Source: JBLHGN01 sp047616325
Lineage (GTDB): Bacteria > Pseudomonadota > Gammaproteobacteria > Pseudomonadales > Cellvibrionaceae
DNA: 10,171 nt
Direction of reading: 5' to 3'
Assembly (NCBI GenBank): GCA_047616325.1
Contig: JBLHGN010000120.1
Span: 1-10,171, forward strand
Shown: piece by piece, positions 1 to 5,473 of the stretch
Numbering within the stretch: position 1 is the stretch's first letter
Layout: each line of letters begins with the position of its first letter
Made by a program: the position numbers and the translations under genes
Notes under the pieces: model-generated
Seen by the model: only the letters and a program-made list of their open reading frames with translations
Databases searched by the model: none
Told to the model about the DNA's origin: nothing

Positions 1-303
1 ATGACTTGACAATACGTCGAGAAACGCTTTATTTATATCAGGCATCGCCTCTATTAGCTTTTTTCTACCCCCTCCAGGTGCTCGGACACTCGCCTGCTGA
101 AGTGCTTCATCATCATGAAGATCCAGCATGCCTTTTTTAACCGTTTTATCATCACAGCCAAATAACGAACAAATATATGTGGTACCTCCATGTCCAATTT
201 TCTTCGCCTCAACGGCTGCATAACGTCGACGATCCTTTTCAGATAAGCTGTCGTAGAAATTAGCCATTTCTTCTTCGTGCTCTTCACAATAGTGCGAACT
301 CAT
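1..303 (-). CDS. ISAzo13-family transposase, N-terminal part (cut by window edge)
   Basis: Reading the minus strand from an ATG at 303 gives 101 codons with no stop up to position 1, so the gene continues outside the window. The peptide starts MSSHYCEEHEEEMANFYDSL and continues with SEKDRRRYAAVEAKKIGHGG, then SLFGCDDKTVKKGMLDL and GGGRKKL. From memory this order (FYxxLxEKxRRRYAAxEA, GHGG, a helix-turn-helix, GGGRK) is typical of the N-terminal DNA-binding region of ISAzo13-type DDE transposases. A TAA lies directly before the ATG, and GGTGAGA sits about 8 bases upstream as a ribosome binding site; a second ATG at codon 13 is a less likely start. The catalytic domain is not visible, so I cannot say whether the element is intact. 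The open frame suggests a more recent arrival than the decayed IS at 3335-5081. Confidence 0.8.
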   Translation of the reverse strand, partial: MSSHYCEEHEEEMANFYDSLSEKDRRRYAAVEAKKIGHGGTTYICSLFGCDDKTVKKGMLDLHDDEALQQASVRAPGGGRKKLIEAMPDINKAFLDVLSSH

Positions 304-846
304 TTAGCATTCTCACCAAAAAATAGAATTTTACTTCAAATCATAGTCTATGGGAATCCGGATGATATTTCGTGCACGTTCCTTAGTCACCTACAACACA
401 GGAATCTTTGCATTGGGGTTTTTTACCTAAATTCTTGCGTGTGCGTTTCCCCATTTAATATATTAACATGAACCCACTCGCGCTCAATATTTATTCTTTT
501 TTTCTACAGGAAAAAACATAAAACACCTTGGTTTTTCCGAAAAATATTACTCAAATGAGCACGATAAAGATGGCGCAAAGTTATAAACATTCGCATAAAA
601 AATGCAGTACCGAAGCATCTCCCTTACTAACACAATAAAATCCCATTTAAGAAATATCTCTGCCTAAAACTAGAAAACAATACATGAGACCTTATTTGCG
701 GACTCCAAAATATCATTTTGTCAGCTCAACAATCAATCAAAAAATCTAAAAACTTTAACGATATACTTCAACTTATTTAAGGCCTAAGCTTTGCTTTCAC
801 ATAATTATAGCCATCCGTAAATGGCTCGCACCGAGGGGGAATTAAA

Positions 847-927
847 ATGGACATATTTGCATCACTAGATACAGGCGTTTACTTATTGCAAACAACTACA
901 TCTATCAGTGTGAAGATGCCCGTTTAA
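847..927 (+). CDS. Possible 26-aa small ORF with a strong ribosome binding site
   Basis: An ATG at 847 opens 26 codons ending at TAA 925-927. The peptide begins MDIFASLDTGVYLLQ and ends SISVKMPV. A purine-rich GAGGGGGA ends 6-7 bases before the ATG, a better Shine-Dalgarno than those of the large genes in this window. It lies 116 bases upstream of the heme/lectin lipoprotein gene on the same strand, so it could be a leader peptide or a small membrane-associated protein. There is no family match I trust, and a chance ORF is quite possible. Confidence 0.25.
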   Translation: MDIFASLDTGVYLLQTTTSISVKMPV

Positions 928-933
928 ATTGCA

Positions 934-981
934 CCGCAGTAGAGTCCTATTTATGAATGAGCACTAATCAGTCTACTACGG
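934..981. repeat. Inverted repeat upstream of the heme/lectin lipoprotein gene
   Basis: CCGCAGTAGA at 934-943 and TCTACTACGG at 972-981 are inverted copies matching at 9 of 10 positions, separated by 28 bases. No T-run follows, so it is not a simple intrinsic terminator. Its place about 60-110 bases before the start at 1044, just upstream of a TATAAC at 997-1002, would suit an operator, an activator site or an mRNA hairpin. Confidence 0.4.
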
Positions 982-996
982 AGAAAACCGTCCCCC

Positions 997-1002
997 TATA
1001 AC
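997..1002 (+). promoter_or_regulatory. Possible -10 box for the 534-aa lipoprotein gene
   Basis: TATAAC matches the sigma-70 -10 consensus at five of six bases and lies about 40 bases before the start codon. There is no good -35 at the right distance. That position is taken by the right arm of the inverted repeat (972-981), which would fit an activator-dependent promoter, but this is inference. Confidence 0.2.
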
Positions 1003-1043
1003 GCACATAGGCACTACAAACTAAACATATCAGGAATAAAATA

Positions 1044-2648
1044 ATGAAAAACATTTTTATAGTATTTGCATGCATACTATTTTTTTCGGCATGCGACAAA
1101 AACCCGAAAACTGAAGCTGATGCTAGCAAACCCAACAAACAAAGCGATATAGACCAAGTCGCAGCCGTTACCGACTGTGATGTGTCTGCCTATTCAAATG
1201 CCATGTGGTTAGCCCCCAACCCAGTTGCGCAATTGGGCGCAGTTCCTGTCAAGGGTCAACCAGCACTGCCTGCGAGCAAGATTGCTGGAACCTCTGGCAA
1301 TTGTGACTTTCACATATTTTCTTGGCAATGGTTCGTTTATTTAATGAGCCCGAGTGCTAGCGACCGCGAATCAAGAATTTTTGAAGACCGCTCACTCTTT
1401 CCAGTGGTAGATTTGGACACATGCGCAAGCGTAAACGCAGGTAGCCTTGTCAAAGGCAATCGCCGTGGCTTAAGTCACACGATTCTAAAGGTTATGACCA
1501 TGCCCGACATACCGGGGCAAGCAGGCCCAGGAGACGCACTCTACGACAAAAACACCAATATCGTTTTCTATAATCGCAGCTTCACCAAAAATGAATGCGG
1601 GGTATTTAGTAACGGCAACTTTCCCACGGCCTCGGATGTAAACACTGAATTTCCGACACAAGTTAACCAGGTACTTGAACTTAAATCTTCCTGGCGAATA
1701 ATGGAGCCCAGCGATGAGGAGTCACTCTACTATATTATCCAGGCCGACATTGAGGGTATAGGCGCGAAAAACCTCGGTTTAGTGGGTTTTCATGTAGTGG
1801 TAAATACGGGTGCTCACCCTGAATTTGTATGGGCGACTTTTGAACATATAAACAACGCCCCAGATTGCACGGTTGTAATACCAAACGAAGGTTTTTTACG
1901 CGCACAACCCCCTAAGGGATGGTCGTTTGCTACTAGTAGCTGCAATACATGTATCGCAGACAATTACACAAACGGCTCAGACTTAACCTCGCAATGCGAA
2001 ACACAATGTGACTTTAATGGCAATGCCAGCAAGCCCGTATTGGACAGCAGTGGCAACGTAATGATACAAGGCGCAGCAGGTCAAACGCCCTCCAACATTT
2101 GTTTAGACGCATACTACGGTGACCAACCGGCACCGCAAAACGTCCATAACGTGGCCAACATTCAATTTTTAAACACCCTACTTGTGGGACCATCCGGAAT
2201 AATCACCAACCTTCCTGAAGATAACCCATTGGCCGTATTTAAAAATTACTATCTTGGCGGTGCACAGTGGACAGATGTGAGCAAAATAACGGCTCCAGAC
2301 CAAAAATTTGATACGGCAATAGCTGGCTCAACTTATTTGGCCAACTCTACACTGGAATCCTACACACAAGCCGGGGCAGACTTTACCAAGGGCTGCTTTA
2401 CCTGCCATGCAGGAGCGAGCGAAAACAACACAGCGGCGGCATCGCACTTGTTAACTTCTAAATCGGGTGCAGCGCCTGGCTTAATTGATCGCTGTGACGT
2501 AAAGGCTGGCCCCATTATGAATGACCAACAAGCACAACAGCTTTGCCCGGAAGCATGTAAAAACGCAATGGGCTGGAACAATAACTGGACAAGCATCGCA
2601 GGCAATATGTCGGTGTGTGGTTGCAATGCGTGCCCAGACAGTAATTAA
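1044..2648 (+). CDS. Lipoprotein with a CxxCH heme c motif and a C-terminal MVL-type lectin module
   Basis: 534 aa. Residues 1-17 are a lipoprotein signal peptide (K2, a hydrophobic run, lipobox FSAC with Cys17). Asp18 follows, which in enterobacteria keeps lipoproteins in the inner membrane. The body (about 90-470) shares landmarks with the 522-aa protein at 5474: SWQWFV at 93-98, LKSSWRIM, WATFEH at 263-268, a CNTC pair at 300-303 and GCFTCH at 450-455. CFTCH is one c-type heme-binding site. Residues 488-527 (AGPIMNDQQAQQLCP, then W..NWTSIAGNMSVCGC) follow the repeat of Microcystis viridis lectin, AGPxWxNxxAQxxxP...GxWxTxxxxxMSV, called MVL or mannan-binding in domain databases, so I predict glycan binding. 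Four or more Cys in the tail could form disulfides. AGGA about 10 bases upstream supports the ATG at 1044. The family has no function known to me; an envelope heme protein held to a glycan is the most direct reading. Confidence 0.75.
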   Translation: MKNIFIVFACILFFSACDKNPKTEADASKPNKQSDIDQVAAVTDCDVSAYSNAMWLAPNPVAQLGAVPVKGQPALPASKIAGTSGNCDFHIFSWQWFVYLMSPSASDRESRIFEDRSLFPVVDLDTCASVNAGSLVKGNRRGLSHTILKVMTMPDIPGQAGPGDALYDKNTNIVFYNRSFTKNECGVFSNGNFPTASDVNTEFPTQVNQVLELKSSWRIMEPSDEESLYYIIQADIEGIGAKNLGLVGFHVVVNTGAHPEFVWATFEHINNAPDCTVVIPNEGFLRAQPPKGWSFATSSCNTCIADNYTNGSDLTSQCETQCDFNGNASKPVLDSSGNVMIQGAAGQTPSNICLDAYYGDQPAPQNVHNVANIQFLNTLLVGPSGIITNLPEDNPLAVFKNYYLGGAQWTDVSKITAPDQKFDTAIAGSTYLANSTLESYTQAGADFTKGCFTCHAGASENNTAAASHLLTSKSGAAPGLIDRCDVKAGPIMNDQQAQQLCPEACKNAMGWNNNWTSIAGNMSVCGCNACPDSN

Positions 2649-2665
2649 ACATACAATTACCTGCC

Positions 2666-2710
2666 GGCTTATCTGAAAAGACTACAGAGTTACACCGCTA
2701 AGATAAAGCC
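2666..2710. terminator. Possible hairpin between convergent genes
   Basis: GGCTTATCT (2666-2674) can pair with AGATAAAGCC (2701-2710) with one bulged base and a 26-base loop. A competing outer pair is TGCCGG (2662-2667) with CCGGCA (2724-2729). The site lies between two convergent genes, where a shared terminator is expected, but no T-run follows on either strand. Confidence 0.2.
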
Positions 2711-2744
2711 TATGGAAGGGCAACCGGCAACCCATGTATTTACC

Positions 2745-3068
2745 CTAGCGTGCTGTGAGGTAAGTTAGGTTTGTTAAACCCCAAAAATATGCTTCCGTAT
2801 CTTCGTGCACCAAGCTAAGAAATTCCTCTAAGTATTTAACTTCCGGGCAGGGTTCATAGCCATGCCACTTTGGATCTTGCCTTTGCCAATACACTTTCCA
2901 TACTTTCTGTTTTTTAACATAGGTAGTTTTGGCGATAGAAATCTCCACTTTGCTTTCAGGTTTTTTCCATACCGGACGAATCTCAAAAAACACCACACTT
3001 TGATCTTCGATACGGTAAGCAATATCGACTTTAGTTCTGACATGAGCCGGTGGCCGCCTAAGCGCCAT
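2745..3068 (-). CDS. DUF3024 domain protein, probably N-terminally shortened
   Basis: 107 aa from the ATG at 3068. The sequence RRPPAHVRTKVDIAYRIE, then SVVFFEIRP, a KTTYVKKQKVWKVYWQR block, KWHGYEP and LEEFLSLVHEDTEAYFWG follow the DUF3024 family in order and cover nearly its whole usual length. The function of that family is unknown; it is a small protein without signal peptide or membrane segment. The original start seems to be an ATG at 3122 with AAGAGG upstream, but codon 12 from there is TAG (3087-3089). The protein could therefore only be made from the internal ATG, which lacks a good ribosome binding site, or not at all. After the family's usual FxG ending there are ten extra residues before the TAG at 2745-2747. 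It is convergent with the lipoprotein gene at 1044. Confidence 0.8.
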   Translation of the reverse strand: MALRRPPAHVRTKVDIAYRIEDQSVVFFEIRPVWKKPESKVEISIAKTTYVKKQKVWKVYWQRQDPKWHGYEPCPEVKYLEEFLSLVHEDTEAYFWGLTNLTYLTAR

Positions 3069-3122
3069 AAACTTATCGAGTTCTCGCTAACACCTTTTTA
3101 TTTCAAATTCCCTAGTCGCCAT
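3069..3122 (-). pseudogene. Lost 5' end of the DUF3024 gene, with in-frame amber codon
   Basis: On the minus strand, ATG at 3122 opens MATREFEIKRC, then TAG at 3087-3089, then RELDKF, running in the same frame into the MALRRPPAH of the annotated ORF. An EFEIKRxxRELxxF stretch before RRPPAH is what I expect at the start of DUF3024 proteins. AAGAGG lies 7 bases before this ATG. One base change (for example CAG, GAG or AAG to TAG) explains the break. The gene is either a recent nonsense pseudogene or now uses a downstream start. Confidence 0.65.
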
Positions 3123-3334
3123 ATCTGCCTCTTATAAATGCTGCTCTAGGGCCAGCTGCAAATGCCGCACAAAAACTGTGGCAATCTGACGCACAAGTGA
3201 ACCTAGGTAAAGTGATATATGCGATCATCCTAAATAAATCAGTTGGATCGTAGCGAGGGGGTCTAAGGTGCTAAAAAATATAGCGAATTTTAACTTTTTT
3301 GAGAGGATCTCATCGTTGCCCTATGGGCGAGTCT

Positions 3335-3358
3335 AAAAAAATGGGCACGGTTCAAAAA
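3335..3358 (+). repeat. Left terminal inverted repeat of the decayed IS (candidate)
   Basis: The run AAAAAAATGGGCACGGTTC, followed by AAAAA, is an inverted copy of the right-hand site at 5058-5080. The core GGCACGGTT is identical and A-runs flank it on both sides. Confidence 0.5.
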
Positions 3359-3408
3359 CGGCGTATTTTGGGTGCCAGTAGACGCGTTTAAACCCACCGG
3401 AATTCAGT

Positions 3409-3418
3409 GTGTATTATA
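3409..3418 (+). repeat. 10-bp direct repeat, left copy
   Basis: GTGTATTATA here is repeated exactly at 4961-4970, and the two copies closely bracket the transposase remnant at 3436-4935. It could be an old target duplication marking tighter element ends. It could also be chance in A+T-rich DNA, since its reverse complement is a TATAAT-like sequence. Confidence 0.3.
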
Positions 3419-3435
3419 ATCTGAGGAGTTGAGTG

Positions 3436-4935
3436 TTAGACGGCGCGCTTACAGCGTTCGCAGCCCAACATCTCCAACCAGTGAGCATGAGGTTTTCCTG
3501 ACAGCATTTCCGCCGGAATTTTTTATGGTGCTCCGCTCGGGTACTGCGCAAAAAATATGTGTTATTTAGATAGAACCGAAGAAGATTCAAAAACCCGTGG
3601 CCGCTTTCTTGACGATAGTAAGGGTGGCTTCTCACGCGTCCATTGAGGTTTTCAATAATTAAGTTTGTGCGTTCTATCGCATAGATAGCAACAATAACGG
3701 CGTCTTCGATGCCACCGAATTGATCGCCTAATTCTTTTTCCAACGTTTCACTTCGCTGTGCGTATTGGTGCCCCATGGCATGGCAGCGCTGCAACAAATA
3801 CATGGCCCAGATAGACACAATTGAAACGGACAACTATTGACTAATCACCGTAAATTTTTCTTCCAATGCATCCGCAAGTCCCAATGCCGCTTCTCGTTTA
3901 TTTTCTAAGGTGGAGCACATTGCGATATTCGATGAGGTTACAAACGTTCTAGCTTTTTAAATTCGACAACCATGAAATGATACGGCTCACGCCGTTCTTT
4001 TTTAGCGGGGCCCGCCTTATTTAAAATATCATGTTCCAGCCAACTAATGAGGGTATCTAGTGTTTTGAAAATGTAATGAGTTTGCTCTTCATCCTCATTT
4101 ACGTCGATCCATTGCTGATATTTGCTTTCATATCCGGGCCATTTTTCCGATTAATTCTAAAGACTATTTCGTTCGCTAATGGCCGTATTTAGGCGGTTTG
4201 TGAAATGGTGCCGTAGCGCCGTTAGGCCCCGTGATAAATGAAAGTTATCATAGTGACAGGGGACTTATGGGAAAACTATTTTATGAATCGATACTAAGCC
4301 CTTGGCATCATGTCCAATCGCTCTCTCCAGATTCAAACCTTTCTTCTGGCAATCCATAAAATGAATCGCCCAGGTGTCTTCGTCGCGAGGATCTTCGACT
4401 GAGAGTAGGTAAAATATAACGACCGTGCATCTACTCCTGACAAAATTGGTTTGCTTAGTTGGAATAATTCATCATTGGCGGTGACATGAATTCGAGATAA
4501 ATTTTCCGTAGTAGGAATCTGTTTCAATTTTATTACGGCGGCATTATTAATATTAGTTTCCGTTGCGATGCGATGCGATGCGATTCGATGCTAATAGCAT
4601 AATCAAACACATCTGCTAATAAGGTCGAAACATTCCGATACGATACGTGAATTAATAGTAGTGACAATACCAACTGTTCAATCCATTGTTGAGTCACCGG
4701 TAAGTGAAATAGCACCTTGTCCGAAGTTGGTTCTAGATGAAACGCCGCATCGGTGGCACCGGCAACTATCGTTTTCTGTCTCTGAACAAACTTTCGGCTG
4801 GATTCAATTGCCTTAGCGATTTACGTGATTTTTTTCGCCGGCAAACGCGGCAACAGCCACGCGTTTTTTCTAATCAACGTTTATGCTTGTTACAGCGTGC
4901 TGTACAGAAGAGGCCGCGGTTGATTTCAAAATATC
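3436..4935 (-). pseudogene. Transposase pseudogene with several frameshifts and stops
   Basis: Fragments in shifting frames read in one order on the minus strand. They are a Cys/Lys/Arg-rich start (about 4930-4750, with KSRKSLRQLN), LPVTQQWIEQLVLSLLLI and LLADVFDYAISI (about 4710-4590), and NDELFQLSKPILSGVDARSL (about 4470-4410). Next come DPRDEDTWAIHFMDC and IGHDAKGL (about 4400-4290), PCHYDNFHLSRGLTALRHHF (about 4265-4205) and LENKREAALGLADALEEKF. The last are WAMYLLQRCHAMGHQYAQRS, ERTNLIIENLNGRVR, HPYYRQESGHGF and PAEMLSGKPHAHWLEMLG, ending at TAA 3436-3438. In-frame stops include 4265-4267, 4157-4159, 4151-4153, 3938-3940 and 3834-3836. Frameshifts occur near 4750, in the GCGAT repeat at 4565-4584, near 4410, and in the T-run 3519-3524 (one base lost). 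The acidic-residue pattern suggests a DDE enzyme. The order resembles an IS transposase family I have seen but cannot name. Confidence 0.8.
4565..4589 (+). repeat. GCGAT pentanucleotide tandem repeat
   Basis: Four exact copies of GCGAT (4565-4584) are followed by the variant TCGAT (4585-4589). The tract lies inside the transposase remnant exactly where its frame changes. Removing one 5-base unit rejoins DYAISIES... upstream to ...NELFQ-type sequence downstream without a stop, so gain of one unit by slippage explains this frameshift. Confidence 0.8.
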
Positions 4936-4960
4936 ATTCACATAAAGTCATTGAGGAATG

Positions 4961-4970
4961 GTGTATTATA
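4961..4970 (+). repeat. 10-bp direct repeat, right copy; also a possible -10 box on the minus strand
   Basis: GTGTATTATA repeats the site at 3409-3418. On the minus strand bases 4970-4965 read TATAAT, a perfect -10 hexamer placed 30-40 bases before the likely transposase start, so it may be the old transposase promoter. No strong -35 is visible. Confidence 0.3.
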
Positions 4971-5057
4971 CGCACATAAAAGAGACTACAGTCGACCCGA
5001 GCGGCCAACAAATGACACACAAAAACTACATCTAAAAACTGCAGCTAGTTGTACCCT

Positions 5058-5080
5058 GATTTTAACCGTGCCACTTTTTT
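5058..5080 (-). repeat. Right terminal inverted repeat of the decayed IS (candidate)
   Basis: On the minus strand AAAAAAGTGGCACGGTTAAA matches the left end with about 18 of 21 positions, including the nine-base core GGCACGGTT. The inverted orientation around a transposase is the main argument for an IS terminus. Confidence 0.5.
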
Positions 5081-5170
5081 GATCTTCGGTGTCGAGTGGT
5101 AAGCTATTGATGCGCCAAAAAAACATTTTACGCCACGTAGCTCTAAAATAGAATATAGGTACTACGCTCC

Positions 5171-5208
5171 CACTTTCGTTATAAGTTAAGCGAAGGTGTC
5201 GCTTAACT
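5171..5208 (+). repeat. Overlapping, mutually exclusive hairpins
   Basis: AGTTAAGCGA (5184-5193) and TCGCTTAACT (5199-5208) form a perfect 10-bp stem with loop AGGTG. An alternative stem pairs CACTTTCG (5171-5178) with CGAAGGTG (5191-5198) with one wobble. The two cannot form together. No T-run follows directly. Confidence 0.5.
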
Positions 5209-5281
5209 CGTCTCATAGTCCTATATTGTTTTTTTGCATACAAGGCACTAGAAAATACTCGCAAATTTTCGCGATATTTAT

Positions 5282-5309
5282 TTGCTATGTTAATGTTTTA
5301 GGCGATAAT
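5282..5309 (+). promoter_or_regulatory. Possible sigma-70 promoter for the 522-aa lipoprotein gene
   Basis: TTGCTA (5282-5287) and GATAAT (5304-5309) are separated by 16 bases, matching four and five of six consensus bases. Transcription would start near 5316 and leave an mRNA leader of about 160 bases before the ATG at 5474. Confidence 0.35.
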
Positions 5310-5473
5310 TACCCTAGCACCAAAATCAATCAAAATTCTTACCCTGCTTTTAGCGCCATTCATGAAAAGTCATACTGCCTGTTATTGGTTCAATAGTTCG
5401 TATGGAGTCTAGCATAGGTAGTGGCTTAAACAAGGCATTGCAATAATGGGTATGAGTCAAAAGGGGCAAAATA

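Larger units (their letters stand above)
304..1043. other. A+T-rich intergenic region, 740 bp
   Basis: No protein gene of normal length is supported here. The part next to position 303 should hold the end and promoter of the ISAzo13-type element, but I could not identify its terminal repeat or a target duplication. The stretch 480-780 is A+T-rich and shows nothing I recognise. The last 200 bases hold a possible 26-codon ORF and an inverted repeat, listed separately. No tRNA or other structured RNA was recognised. Confidence 0.5.
3335..5081. mobile_element. Decayed insertion sequence of about 1.75 kb
   Basis: Imperfect inverted repeats at 3335-3358 and 5058-5080 enclose a minus-strand transposase that is broken in several places. 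The size fits an IS encoding a transposase of roughly 500 aa. I do not recognise the IS family by name and see no convincing target duplication outside these repeats. A second possible boundary is the exact 10-base direct repeat at 3409-3418 and 4961-4970. Damage is heavy, so the element has long been inactive. Confidence 0.55.
5082..5473. other. Intergenic leader region before the 522-aa lipoprotein gene
   Basis: Between the IS end and the start at 5474 there is no recognisable gene. A minus-strand open frame crosses 5264 into the IS end, but its product is Arg-rich, matches nothing I know and runs through the candidate terminal repeat, so I treat it as chance. The region holds a perfect hairpin (5184-5208) and a possible sigma-70 promoter (5282-5309). 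Confidence 0.5.

Noticed and set aside
54..287. 77-aa minus-strand ORF at the left edge
   Set aside because: It is an out-of-frame shadow of the ISAzo13-type transposase, whose true frame runs from 303 to the window edge.
847..927. Faint likeness of the small ORF to short YjfB-type motility proteins (MDI start, SISV near the end)
   Set aside because: The match rests on a few residues and the expected Lys-rich C-terminal segment is missing.
304..1043. CRISPR array, tRNA or riboswitch in the large intergenic region
   Set aside because: No regularly spaced repeats, no cloverleaf and no known riboswitch core were visible.
3132..3224. Minus-strand open frame of 30 codons ending VRHLQLALEQHL just before the original DUF3024 start
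   Set aside because: It has a TGA at its upstream end, no good start codon and no family I recognise. It could be the tail of a lost gene, but I cannot support it.
5184..5208. GTTAAGC and GCTTAAC resemble integron attC core boxes
   Set aside because: The order is reversed compared with attC (RYYYAAC should come first, GTTRRRY last), the site is too short, and no cassette array or integrase is present.
4986..5264. 92-aa minus-strand ORF, Arg-rich
   Set aside because: It crosses the candidate IS terminus, has no recognisable motif and no convincing ribosome binding site.
5422..5437. TGG...GC spacing like a sigma-54 promoter before the 522-aa lipoprotein gene
   Set aside because: GG and GC are correctly spaced, but the conserved TT before GC is AG and the flanking bases do not fit.
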